Shown here one piece after another: positions 7,286 to 16,064 of a stretch of DNA of 64,000 bases. Below the pieces are notes generated by a model. It searched no databases. It was not told the origin of the DNA and saw only the letters and a list, made by a program, of their open reading frames with translations. This stretch comes from Rhizobium sp. SSA_523 (GTDB lineage: Bacteria; Pseudomonadota; Alphaproteobacteria; Rhizobiales; Rhizobiaceae). The stretch spans positions 682,001 to 746,000 of the forward strand of contig NZ_CP129382.1 of NCBI RefSeq assembly GCF_030435705.1. The letters run 5' to 3'. Made by a program: the position numbers and the translations under genes. The first letter of the stretch is position 1. The number at the start of each line of letters is the position of its first letter.

Positions 7286-8500
7286 ATGGCTCAGCCAAAC
7301 GCCGCGCGCGAACCCTCCATGGAAGAAATTCTGGCATCCATTCGCAGGATCATCGAGAGCAATGATCCGGTGAACGAGATGCAGAGCGGCGGCACGCAGG
7401 ATCTGGATTTCGCGCAGGATGACGACATTGCGGATCTTTCGGACGAGATCGACAATCCCTTTCTGATGCAAGTCGCGGCCAATGATCCGGGTTTTCCAAT
7501 GACCAATGATTCATCCAGTCTCAGAGGCACCCATCAACCCGTCGCCGCGGCCGCAGCCAGGCTTGCCGAGGCGCCCGAGAAAAGCCTGTCTCTGGCCGAT
7601 GTCGCCGCACGTGTCCGGGCTGCTGCCGGACGACCTCCCGAATTGCGCCCGGCCGAGTCGCGTGCCATCGACTCGCGTGCGGTCGAGCCGCGCTCTGCCG
7701 AGTCGCATTCGGTCGAGCCTCGTGCGGTCGAGCAGCGGTCATCGGAAGACGAGGGCCCGGTGGCACGCGCCATCGATGGCCGCTCGTCCTTCTCGCCGGC
7801 TCATTCTCATTCTCATTCTCATCCGCAGTCTCATTCTTCGGCCAATACCGCGCCGGCGCATGGCGGAACATCCTATGCCCCGATCCACGAGTCTCCTGCG
7901 CTCCAGCCGCGTGCAGTCGAGCCTGTCGCGCTGCGCGGGGACGGTGACAGGGGCGGCTATGCCGGGGAGCCTGTCGAGGCTCCCGATGTCGCCCGGGATG
8001 CTCTGCAGGCGGCCGAGACCATCCGCTCGCATCGCGCGGGCGATGCCGGACTTGCTGACCGTCTCGCGCCCGAGCCTCTTCCTGCCATGCGGGCCGATAG
8101 GCCAGATGCCGAGGCCAGCGACGGCCGATGGCCGCAAGCACCGGTGGTCGATGATCGCCGGGAGGGAATGCGGCCCGGCCTCTCTGTCGATCCGGTGACG
8201 GCGCGGCCTGACGTGGACAATCAGTCCGAACCGCAGCCTTCGGCAGCGCCGATGAGCCTGCCCGCCAAGATCGAGGCGGCGGCCGTTTTGATCTCGGAAG
8301 AAGCGGGCGAGCAGGTGGCGCGATCCTTCGAACATCTGGCGGACGTCTTCAATGGCATCGAGCGCCAGTCGATGGAGGATATGGCGCGCGAGATGCTGAA
8401 GCCCATGCTGCGCGAGTGGCTGGACGATAATCTGCCGACGCTGGTGGAGCGCATGGTGCGCGAGGAGATCGAACGGGTGGCGCGCGGCCCGCGCCGCTGA
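7286..8500 (+). CDS. popZ: PopZ-like polar organising protein (DUF2497)
   Basis: A 404-residue protein of the DUF2497/PopZ family, which forms a polar matrix that anchors the chromosome origin and cell-cycle proteins. The conserved N-terminal helix (PSMEEILASIRRIIES, residues about 11-26) and the C-terminal oligomerisation helices (SLPAKIEAAAVLISEEAGE; MLKPMLREWLDDNLPTLVE; REEIERV) are both intact. Between them lies a long, low-complexity linker rich in Pro, Ala and acidic residues. It carries pentapeptide repeats of the type RAVEP around residues 130-150 and a Ser-His repeat at about residues 173-184. Linker length varies widely in the family. It lies upstream of valS, the order usual in rhizobia. 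Confidence 0.9.
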   Translation: MAQPNAAREPSMEEILASIRRIIESNDPVNEMQSGGTQDLDFAQDDDIADLSDEIDNPFLMQVAANDPGFPMTNDSSSLRGTHQPVAAAAARLAEAPEKSLSLADVAARVRAAAGRPPELRPAESRAIDSRAVEPRSAESHSVEPRAVEQRSSEDEGPVARAIDGRSSFSPAHSHSHSHPQSHSSANTAPAHGGTSYAPIHESPALQPRAVEPVALRGDGDRGGYAGEPVEAPDVARDALQAAETIRSHRAGDAGLADRLAPEPLPAMRADRPDAEASDGRWPQAPVVDDRREGMRPGLSVDPVTARPDVDNQSEPQPSAAPMSLPAKIEAAAVLISEEAGEQVARSFEHLADVFNGIERQSMEDMAREMLKPMLREWLDDNLPTLVERMVREEIERVARGPRR

Positions 8501-8531
8501 GCCAGACCGGAACCCGCCACCGCCAGTTCAG

Positions 8532-8559
8532 GGCCGCTCATCCCGGGCGGCCTTTTTTA
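8532..8559 (+). terminator. Rho-independent terminator after popZ
   Basis: Stem GGCCGC/GCGGCC with a 9-base loop, followed directly by TTTTTTA. It lies about 30 bp after the popZ stop codon and isolates popZ from valS. Confidence 0.85.
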
Positions 8560-8623
8560 TTGACTCGCATTTGCCAGTCCTATTTACACCCAAGCAACAA
8601 GAACTCGAAATTCTGGTCGGAAA

Positions 8624-11539
8624 ATGCTCGAAAAAACCTATGATTCCGCCGCCGTCGAACCGAAAATCGCTGCCGCCTGGGATGATGCGGATGCGTTCCG
8701 CGCCGGCGCAAATGCCAAGCCGGGTGCCGAGACCTTCACCATCGTCATCCCGCCGCCGAATGTGACAGGCTCGCTGCATATGGGCCATGCGCTCAACAAT
8801 ACGCTGCAGGATATCATGATCCGCTTCGAGCGCATGCGCGGCAAGGATGTGCTGTGGCAGCCGGGAATGGACCATGCCGGAATCGCCACGCAAATGGTCG
8901 TCGAGCGCAAGCTGATGGAAAGCCAGCAGCCGAGCCGGCGCGAACTCGGGCGTGAGGCCTTCATCGACAAGGTCTGGGAGTGGAAGGCCGAATCCGGCGG
9001 ATTGATCTTCAACCAGTTGAAGCGGCTTGGTGCCTCCTGCGACTGGTCGCGCGAGCGCTTCACCATGGACGAGGGCCTGTCGCGGGCCGTGCTCGAAGTG
9101 TTCGTCACGCTTTACAAGCAGGGTCTGATCTATCGCGGCAAGCGCCTGGTCAACTGGGACCCGCATTTCGAGACGGCGATTTCCGATATCGAAGTCGAGA
9201 ACCGCGAAGTCGACGGCCACATGTGGCACTTCAAATATCCGCTGGCCGGCGGTGAGACCTACACCTATATCGAGAAGGATGCCGAGGGTAACATTCTCCT
9301 CCAGGAAGAACGCGACTATATCGCGATTGCCACCACGCGGCCGGAAACCATGCTGGGCGACGGCGCGGTGGCCGTTCATCCATCTGATGAGCGTTATGCG
9401 CCAATCGTTGGAAAACTATGTGAAATTCCGGTCGGACCGAAGGAGCATCGCCGGCTCATTCCCATCATCACGGACGAATATCCGGATCCGTCTTTCGGCT
9501 CCGGCGCCGTCAAGATCACCGGCGCGCATGACTTCAACGACTATCAGGTCGCCAAGCGCAACAATATCCCGCTGTACCGACTGTTGGACACGCAGGCCGC
9601 GATGCGCTCCGACGGCGAGCCCTATGCCCGTTGCGCCGAGCAGGCGCTCGAGATCACGAAGTCCGGCCGGCTTCCGTCGGAAGCCGATGTCGATGACATC
9701 AATCTCGTGCCGGAAGACTATCGCGGCCTCGACCGCTACGAGGCGCGCAAGCGGATCGTCGCCGCCATCAGTGCCGAGGGTCTGGCGGTCACGGTCAAGG
9801 ATGCCGATGGCATCGACGTGCCGTTCGTCGAAAACAAGAAGATCATGCAGCCCTTCGGCGACCGGTCGAATGTCGTCATCGAGCCGATGCTGACGGATCA
9901 GTGGTTCGTGGATGCCAAGACCCTGGCAGAGCCTGCAATGGCCTCGGTTCGGGAGGGACGGACCAATTTCGTGCCGAAGAACTGGGACAAGACCTATTTC
10001 GAGTGGATGGAGAATATCCAGCCCTGGTGCATCTCGCGCCAGCTCTGGTGGGGTCATCAGATTCCCGCCTGGTATGGCCCCGACGGCCAGGTCTTCGTCG
10101 AGAAGTCGGAAGAAGAGGCGTTGGATGCCGCGATTCAGCATTATCTCGCGCATGAAGGTCCGTGGAAGGCCTGGGTGCAGGAGCGGCTGGAGAATTTCGA
10201 GCCCGGCTCCATCCTGACGCGCGACGAGGACGTTCTCGACACCTGGTTCTCATCCGCCCTGTGGCCCTTCTCGACACTCGGCTGGCCGGACGAGACCCCG
10301 GAACTGGCGCGCTATTATCCGACGACCACGCTCGTTACCGGCTTCGACATCATCTTCTTCTGGGTCGCCCGGATGATGATGATGGGCCTTCACTTCATGA
10401 AGGACGAGGAGGGCAATCCTGTCGAGCCGTTCAAGACCGTCTATGTCCATGCCCTGGTGCGGGACAAGAACGGGCAGAAGATGTCCAAGTCCAAGGGCAA
10501 TGTCATCGATCCGCTGGAACTGATCGACGAATATGGTGCCGATGCCCTGCGCTTCACGCTGGCCATCATGGCCGCCCAGGGCCGGGATGTGAAACTCGAT
10601 CCGGCGCGCATTGCCGGCTACCGCAACTTTGGCACCAAGCTCTGGAATGCGACCCGCTTTGCCGAGATGAACGGCGTCAAACGGGATCCGCAATTCCTGC
10701 CGGAAGCGGCGACGCTCACCATCAATCGCTGGATCCTGACCGAGCTTTCCGCCACCATTGCCGATGTGACCGAGGCCATAGAGACCCAGCGCTTCAACGA
10801 TGCCGCCGGCAGCCTGTATCGCTTCGTGTGGAACCAGGTCTGCGACTGGTACCTGGAATTGCTGAAGCCGATCTTTTCCGGTGACGATGAGGTCGCCAAG
10901 GCGGAGGCGCAGGGTTGTGTCGCCTATGTGCTGGAAGAGAGCTACAAGCTTCTGCATCCCTTCATGCCGTTCATGACGGAAGAGCTCTGGGCGCATACGG
11001 CAAGCCGCGATACGCTTCTGTGCCATGCCGACTGGCCGGCGGCGGGATTTGCCGATGAGGCCGCGGCGGCCGAGATCAACTGGCTGGTGGATCTCGTCTC
11101 CGGTCTTCGCTCCGTGCGCTCGGAAATGAACATCCCGCCGGCGGCCAAGGCGCCGCTGATCGTGGTGGATGCGACGGCTTTGACGCAAGGACGCCTGCAG
11201 CGTCACGATGCGGCGATCAAGCGTCTGGCTCGGGTGGAGACGATCGAGCTGTCCGACACGGCGCCGCGGGGCGCTGCGCAGGTTGTGATCGGCGAGGCTG
11301 TCGCCTGCCTTCCGCTCGGAAACCTGATCGATCTGTCAGCCGAGCGCGCAAGGATCGAGAAGTCCCTTGGCAAGACCGATGCCGATATCGACAAGGTCCA
11401 GAAGAAGCTCGGCAATGAGCGCTTCGTCGCCAATGCCGATCCTGAAGTCGTGGCTGGCGAACGCGAACGCCTGGCCGAACTCACGGTCCAGCGCAACAGC
11501 CTTGTGACGGCACTGCAACGCATCAACGAAGCAGGCTGA
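8624..11539 (+). CDS. valS: Valyl-tRNA synthetase
   Basis: Charges tRNA-Val with valine in the cytoplasm. The 971-residue protein is a class I synthetase: the HIGH signature is HMGH (residues 52-55, after PPPNVTGSL) and the KMSKS signature is at about 619-623 (GQKMSKSKGNVIDP). The CP1 editing domain lies between them (TTRPETMLGD, HPSDERY). The C-terminus is the coiled-coil tRNA-binding arm typical of ValRS (LSAERARIEKSLGKTDADIDK and onward). Full length for the family. It is flanked by terminators on both sides, so it is probably transcribed alone. Confidence 0.98.
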   Translation: MLEKTYDSAAVEPKIAAAWDDADAFRAGANAKPGAETFTIVIPPPNVTGSLHMGHALNNTLQDIMIRFERMRGKDVLWQPGMDHAGIATQMVVERKLMESQQPSRRELGREAFIDKVWEWKAESGGLIFNQLKRLGASCDWSRERFTMDEGLSRAVLEVFVTLYKQGLIYRGKRLVNWDPHFETAISDIEVENREVDGHMWHFKYPLAGGETYTYIEKDAEGNILLQEERDYIAIATTRPETMLGDGAVAVHPSDERYAPIVGKLCEIPVGPKEHRRLIPIITDEYPDPSFGSGAVKITGAHDFNDYQVAKRNNIPLYRLLDTQAAMRSDGEPYARCAEQALEITKSGRLPSEADVDDINLVPEDYRGLDRYEARKRIVAAISAEGLAVTVKDADGIDVPFVENKKIMQPFGDRSNVVIEPMLTDQWFVDAKTLAEPAMASVREGRTNFVPKNWDKTYFEWMENIQPWCISRQLWWGHQIPAWYGPDGQVFVEKSEEEALDAAIQHYLAHEGPWKAWVQERLENFEPGSILTRDEDVLDTWFSSALWPFSTLGWPDETPELARYYPTTTLVTGFDIIFFWVARMMMMGLHFMKDEEGNPVEPFKTVYVHALVRDKNGQKMSKSKGNVIDPLELIDEYGADALRFTLAIMAAQGRDVKLDPARIAGYRNFGTKLWNATRFAEMNGVKRDPQFLPEAATLTINRWILTELSATIADVTEAIETQRFNDAAGSLYRFVWNQVCDWYLELLKPIFSGDDEVAKAEAQGCVAYVLEESYKLLHPFMPFMTEELWAHTASRDTLLCHADWPAAGFADEAAAAEINWLVDLVSGLRSVRSEMNIPPAAKAPLIVVDATALTQGRLQRHDAAIKRLARVETIELSDTAPRGAAQVVIGEAVACLPLGNLIDLSAERARIEKSLGKTDADIDKVQKKLGNERFVANADPEVVAGERERLAELTVQRNSLVTALQRINEAG

Positions 11540-11570
11540 GACGCACTTCGTCCTGTGTCAGTCCCGATCA

Positions 11571-11600
11571 TGCCTCCGCAATGTCTTGCGGGGGCATTTT
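11571..11600 (+). terminator. Terminator-like hairpin after valS
   Basis: Stem TGCC-T-CCGCAA/TTGCGG-G-GGCA with a short loop, followed by TTTT. It begins about 30 bp after the valS stop codon. Confidence 0.7.
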
Positions 11601-12029
11601 CATGCGATCAGCATCCGGTAACAGGCGGTCTCTGCAATAAGGACTGGCAGCTTGCGAGATTCGCGGCGCAATCCTTCATCCGCCAGGCACCGGCCTGCGG
11701 GCAATCTACGACAGGGCACCAACCGGCTCCGCCTTATGCAGCAATCCGCATCCTGCAAGCACGGTGCAGCGCAAAAATCCGCTGTTTCCCGCAACTGTTG
11801 CATCAAAGCAACAAGCGCCGGTCGTAACGAAGAAAATTCTCCTATCTCCCTGCTATTCGCAAGGTTCACGCAATTCCATTTCTCTACGCAAGCATATCGT
11901 GCCGTTTCAGCACAGGCTTACGTAAATTTTAGAGGCAAATGGTGCGGTGCGGCAGATTTGCACGTCATTGTGTTTTGGTGCGGCGCAATTACCCTGTCCG
12001 CATCACTTGCCTGGGGGAGTTGGAGAAAT
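11601..12029 (+). other. Long non-coding region upstream of the porin gene
   Basis: About 430 bp with no supported gene. An in-frame extension of the porin frame runs back to 11652, but it is cysteine- and arginine-rich, has no ribosome site and does not look like protein. There is an AT-rich stretch near 11860-11940 that may hold the promoter. A small hairpin (GTTGC/GCAAC) occurs around 11800-11815. The 5' untranslated leader may be long. Confidence 0.4.
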
Positions 12030-13262
12030 ATGGTAAGACATTTCATTCTGCGGGGTCTGCTGGCGACGGCTGCAGCTGGCGCGGTTCACGCCTCTGCCTT
12101 TGCAGGCGGTCTCGAACGCGGCGGCTACAACATCGACCTGTTGTTCGACCCGTCCAGCGTCGCGGCGGAATCCAGTGCCACCTTCGTATCTCCGCAGCGT
12201 CGGGTCAAAAACGTCCAGGATATCGACCGCACCGATGGCCTCGGTTCGGACGGCCGCAATGGGGGAACGACGACGGCCGATGATGCCGAAGGCTATTGGG
12301 TGCCGCGCGTCGGCGTAAAGGCCGGCATTGGCGACAGCGCCGATTGCATGGCGGATTATTCGCAGCCCTGGGGCGCGCATACCAAGCCGGGCGCCAACTG
12401 GCGCGGCGCCAACGACAATATCGAAACCAAGGTGAAGAGCGATAATTACGCCGTCACCTGTTCCTATCGCTTCGATCTGGGTCGCGGTCAGCTCCGCGTG
12501 ATCGGCGGCGGCTTCTATCAGGAAGTCAGCGGCTTCAAGGAGCGTCTGGTCGTTCCCGCCGGATCGACGCCGTTCGGCAATGGCATCGGTCGCCTCGAAC
12601 TGTCTGGCGAAGGCTGGGGCTGGCGCGCCGGTCTTGCCTATGAAATCCCGGAATATGCCTTCCGCACGAGCCTTGTCTATAACAGTGCCGTCGATCTGGA
12701 CGACATTACCGGCACGCTGGATCTGCGCAAGGTCAACGGCCGCCTGCTGAACGTCTTCGGCGCGCAGAAGATGCCCGACACGCTCGAATTGAAGGTGCAG
12801 TCCGGCATTGCGCCGAACTGGCTGGCCTTCGGCTCGGTCAAATGGGTCGACTGGAGCCAGATTTCGACCATTCCCTTCTGCGTCGTCGGCACGGTGTCGA
12901 GCTGCACGAGCCGCGCCCAGGTCACCTCGCTTGATCTCGGCTACCGGGACGGCTGGACCATCACCGGCGGTATCGGCCACAAGTTCAATGAAGAGTGGAG
13001 CGGCGCGCTCAGCGTGACTTGGGACCGCGGCACCAGCCAGGGCTATGGCACGCAGACCGACAGCTGGACCGTTGGCGCGGCTTTGTCCTACGCACCGACC
13101 AAGAATGTCGAACTGCGGCTGGCCGGCGCGCTCGGCGTCCTCACCAGCGGCTCCTCCGGTCCCGTCACCCTCAACGGCGTGAACTACGGCACCGACGCGC
13201 GCTACGATTTCGATGATGATCTCGTCGCCGCCATTTCCACCTCGCTGAAGGTCAAGTTCTGA
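12030..13262 (+). CDS. OmpP1/FadL/TodX family outer-membrane transport protein
   Basis: A 410-residue outer-membrane beta-barrel of the OmpP1/FadL family, which imports hydrophobic compounds such as long-chain fatty acids. ATG at 12030 is chosen for its ribosome site (GGGGGAG ... GGAG) and because a clean signal peptide follows (RHFILRGLLATAAAGAVHASAFA). The mature start GGLERGGYNIDLLFDPS matches rhizobial family members. Several amphipathic strands follow, for example YRFDLGRGQLRVIGGGF and FRTSLVYNSAVDLDD, and it ends with the aromatic C-terminal residue (STSLKVKF) needed for barrel assembly. It has its own terminator. Substrate not shown. Confidence 0.85.
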   Translation: MVRHFILRGLLATAAAGAVHASAFAGGLERGGYNIDLLFDPSSVAAESSATFVSPQRRVKNVQDIDRTDGLGSDGRNGGTTTADDAEGYWVPRVGVKAGIGDSADCMADYSQPWGAHTKPGANWRGANDNIETKVKSDNYAVTCSYRFDLGRGQLRVIGGGFYQEVSGFKERLVVPAGSTPFGNGIGRLELSGEGWGWRAGLAYEIPEYAFRTSLVYNSAVDLDDITGTLDLRKVNGRLLNVFGAQKMPDTLELKVQSGIAPNWLAFGSVKWVDWSQISTIPFCVVGTVSSCTSRAQVTSLDLGYRDGWTITGGIGHKFNEEWSGALSVTWDRGTSQGYGTQTDSWTVGAALSYAPTKNVELRLAGALGVLTSGSSGPVTLNGVNYGTDARYDFDDDLVAAISTSLKVKF

Positions 13263-13285
13263 TCCAGTTTGGTTGAACGAAGAAC

Positions 13286-13315
13286 AGGCCCGGTCTCTCG
13301 ACTGGGCCTTTTTTT
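13286..13315 (+). terminator. Rho-independent terminator after the porin gene
   Basis: A 9-bp stem (AGGCCCGGT/ACTGGGCCT, one G-T wobble) with loop CTCTCG, followed by a run of seven T. It lies 24 bp after the stop codon. Confidence 0.9.
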
Positions 13316-13847
13316 ATGGAGACTCACCGGCTGGCCGCGTCACGTGGTGATTCTGCAACAGTTTCTTCGCACATTAGCAGCTAGAGTTTGAGCGGATGGT
13401 TTTGTCTACTTCCCGCCACAAAGCAGGCGCAGCGAAGTGGGCATGAAGTGAGCGGACCTGCGGGGGCGGGGGCGCAATTCGGATGGAAATGGGCGAATTC
13501 TCTTTGATTACAGCATGGATGGCCGGTGAGGTCGGGACTGCGTCCGGCGCAGGCCTTGTCTCATTTGCGCCCCGGTCAGGGTCGCAGTCTTGCCGAAAAC
13601 GCAGCCTATTGTCGCTGCGGTTCATCAAGTGCCTCGCAAGCCTGTTTTCTGCCCTGGTCGGGGCAGGCCGGTCGGGCAGTCAAAGAGAGAGCGGCCCGTT
13701 GATCTTGCAGTCGCAAAGAGTGTTCGGAGTAAAGGGGATGACGTGTCACCAAATTTGCAATGGCGTTTTGGCGCAAGCCGGTCCGTGCCCGCATGGCACC
13801 TTTTCCGAAGCCACTCTAACCACCGGCATGGTTAAGGAAGTTTGAAC
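13316..13847 (+). other. Intergenic region upstream of exoR
   Basis: About 530 bp. Short frames on both strands (for example 13483-13845 plus) have atypical composition and no ribosome site, so no gene is called. The region should contain the exoR promoter. Close to exoR is a short palindrome-like TGACGTGTCA at about 13739, which could be an operator but is unproven. Confidence 0.4.
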
Positions 13848-14645
13848 ATGCCGAACATATCGTCTCCCGTCGCCGGGATGCTTGCATTCTGCCTGATGAT
13901 GGCCGCGCTGCCGGTCAAGCCATGCTTCGCTTTCGATATCAATGCCGGCGTCAGCAAGGAGTCCGGCCCCTTCGATCTCTTCAAGTTCGGCTTCAAGGCC
14001 TATAAGAATGGCCAGAAGAAAGATGCCGTCGAAGCCTATCGCTACGCCGCGGAAAAGGGCCATACCGGGTCCCGCTGGGCGCTTGCCAATATGTATGCCG
14101 ATGGCGATGGCGTGGCGCAGAATGATTTCGAGGCCTTCAAGATCTACAGCGAGATCGCCAGCCAGGGCGTGGAGCCCGGCTCGGACGATACCGGCTTCTT
14201 CGTCAATGCTCTGCTGGCGCTTGCCGATTATTACCGGCATGGCATTCCGGGCACGCCCGTGAAGGCCGATCTCGGCCAGGCGCGGCAGATCTATTTCCAG
14301 GTTGCCTCCACCTTCGGCATTGCGGAAGCGCAGTTCCAGCTGGCGCGCATGATGCTGACGGGTGAGGGCGGCGCCGCCAATATTCTCCAGGCCAAGAAAT
14401 GGCTGAACCAGGCGCGCAAGTCGGGCCATCCCGGCGCCATGGCCATATTCGGCAATGTTCTCTTCCAGGAAGGCCAGACCGTGCGTGGACTTGCCTTCCT
14501 GACGGCGGCGCTCGACCGCTGCAGCAAGAAGGACTGCCCGTGGATGGAAGAGCTGCAGGAGAACGCCTTCGCGCTCTCCAGCGAGAACGACCGCCGCAGC
14601 GCCGTGGCTCTGTCGCAGCAGTTTGCCCAGGGCGCCGTGGAATAA
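13848..14645 (+). CDS. exoR: ExoR, periplasmic regulator of exopolysaccharide synthesis
   Basis: ExoR is a periplasmic Sel1-repeat protein. In Sinorhizobium it binds the sensor ExoS and holds down the ExoS-ChvI two-component system, controlling succinoglycan, flagella and acid response. The 265-residue product has a signal peptide (to about residue 25, LPVKPCFA), then FDINAGVSKESGPFDLFKFG and Sel1 repeats (AYRYAAEKGHTGSRWALANMY; QARQIYFQVASTFGIAEAQF; AKKWLNQARKSGHPGAMA), closely matching S. meliloti ExoR as I remember it. ATG at 13848 has the ribosome site AAGGAAG; a TTG lies six bases upstream. It stands alone, convergent with xthA. Confidence 0.93.
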   Translation: MPNISSPVAGMLAFCLMMAALPVKPCFAFDINAGVSKESGPFDLFKFGFKAYKNGQKKDAVEAYRYAAEKGHTGSRWALANMYADGDGVAQNDFEAFKIYSEIASQGVEPGSDDTGFFVNALLALADYYRHGIPGTPVKADLGQARQIYFQVASTFGIAEAQFQLARMMLTGEGGAANILQAKKWLNQARKSGHPGAMAIFGNVLFQEGQTVRGLAFLTAALDRCSKKDCPWMEELQENAFALSSENDRRSAVALSQQFAQGAVE

Positions 14646-14723
14646 GGCGCCTCCGCGCGCGCCCCGCGCGGATCCGCATCGGTTGTTTGCGCATCCGCCG
14701 CCACTGGCTGCGCCTTCGCGTGA

Positions 14724-15509
14724 TCAGAAGTCGAAATGCCCGACGACCGGAACATGGTCGGATGGTTTTTCCCAGGCCCGCACATGCTTCTCGATCCGCG
14801 TCGAGATCAGCCGGTCGGCTGCTTCCGGCGACAGGAGCAGATGATCGATGCGGATGCCGTTATTCTTCTGCCAGGCACCCGCCTGATAATCCCAGAACGA
14901 ATAGAGCTTTGCCGCGTCCGTCGTTGCGCGCACCGCATCCGTCAGCCCCAGATTTTCCAGCCGGCGAAAGGCCGCACGCGTCTGCGGCAGGAAGAGGGCG
15001 TCGGTTTGCCAGGCCTTCGGGTCGAAACAGTCATAGGGTTCGGGAATGACATTGTAGTCACCCGCCAGGATCAGCGGCTCTTCCAGCAGGAGGCGCGCCT
15101 CGGCGTGGCGGCGCAGGCGCTCCATCCAGGCAAGCTTGTAGGGGTATTTGACCGGGTCGTCGGCGGGATTGCCGTTCGGCAGATAGAGGCATCCCACCCG
15201 CAGGACGCCGGAGGGGACGGAGAAAGCCGCCTCGATATAACGCGACTGTTCGTCGCCCGGCTCGCCGGGAAGGCCGCGCAGGACCTCGTCCGGGCGACTG
15301 CGCGACAGGATCACCACGCCATTGAAGCCCTTCTGGCCATGCGTCTCGACATGGTAGCCCAAGGCCTCGATCTCAAGGCGCGGAAAACCCTCGTCCACCG
15401 ACTTGATTTCCTGCAGGCAGGCGATGTCCGGCGCGGAATCCGTCAGCCACTGGCGCAGATTGTCGATGCGCGCCTTGACGCCGTTGATGTTCCAGGTGGC
15501 GATTTTCAT
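14724..15509 (-). CDS. xthA: Exodeoxyribonuclease III
   Basis: An AP endonuclease and 3'-5' exonuclease of base excision repair, 261 aa and full length. Motifs of the exonuclease III/EEP fold are intact: MKIATWNINGVKARI with the metal-binding Asn, CLQEIKS with the catalytic Glu, GDYNVIPE, and the C-terminal SDHVPVVGHFDF with the catalytic Asp-His pair. It is followed on the same strand (upstream) by erpA with a 74-bp gap, an arrangement common in rhizobia. Confidence 0.95.
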   Translation of the reverse strand: MKIATWNINGVKARIDNLRQWLTDSAPDIACLQEIKSVDEGFPRLEIEALGYHVETHGQKGFNGVVILSRSRPDEVLRGLPGEPGDEQSRYIEAAFSVPSGVLRVGCLYLPNGNPADDPVKYPYKLAWMERLRRHAEARLLLEEPLILAGDYNVIPEPYDCFDPKAWQTDALFLPQTRAAFRRLENLGLTDAVRATTDAAKLYSFWDYQAGAWQKNNGIRIDHLLLSPEAADRLISTRIEKHVRAWEKPSDHVPVVGHFDF

Positions 15510-15583
15510 GCGTCGGGATCCTCTCTGCGGATCCTCTTTTACCGCATGTCCGTTCCTTTGAAAGGAGGGGTCCGCGGAAAAGC

Positions 15584-15916
15584 TCAGATGGAAAAGCTCG
15601 TTCCACAGCCGCAGCTGGCCACCGCATTCGGGTTTTTGATCTGGAAGGACTGTCCGAGCAGGTTGTCGACGAAGTCGATTTCGGAGCCTTCCATGTAGAT
15701 AAGCGACATGCTGTCGATCAGGACCTTCGCCTCGCCCGTGGCAATTACCAGATCATCCTCCTGCGGCGCATCGGCAAGATCGAACTTGTAGGAAAAGCCG
15801 GAACAGCCGCCGCCTTCCACGGAGACGCGCAAGGCCTGCTTGGAGCCGTCGGCGCTGACGATTTCGGCGATCCGCCTTGCGGCCGCCTCGGATACGGTTA
15901 CGGGATGTTCACTCAT
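15584..15916 (-). CDS. erpA: Iron-sulfur cluster insertion protein ErpA (HesB/IscA family)
   Basis: A 110-residue A-type Fe-S carrier that delivers clusters to apo-enzymes. The three conserved cysteines are present: one in [11 protein letters not shown] and two in the C-terminal [10 protein letters not shown]. The [15 protein letters not shown] segment is typical of ErpA-type members in alphaproteobacteria. It lies upstream of xthA on the same strand and is divergent from dgt. Confidence 0.92.
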   Translation of the reverse strand: MSEHPVTVSEAAARRIAEIVSADGSKQALRVSVEGGGCSGFSYKFDLADAPQEDDLVIATGEAKVLIDSMSLIYMEGSEIDFVDNLLGQSFQIKNPNAVASCGCGTSFSI

Positions 15917-16064
15917 GGTTTTCGCCCTTCTGCCGGGGTCAAGGTCCGGAGATTGCTGTCATCAGCTTTGCGCTGCTACGCTCTATAGGTATGAAGGGTC
16001 AATTCAAGCGTCAATGGTGCTGTGCGCCGCAAGGGGCGCTCTTTTTGCCGATGGTGGGGTAGGA

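Noticed and set aside
8560..8623. T-box leader for valS
   Set aside because: The gap is too short for a T-box and lacks its conserved sequence; T-boxes are rare outside Firmicutes.
11652..12029. Upstream extension of the porin frame
   Set aside because: Cys/Arg-rich, no ribosome site, and the signal peptide lies just after the ATG at 12030.
13483..13845. 120-aa frame upstream of exoR
   Set aside because: No ribosome site and mixed codon use; overlaps other equally long frames.
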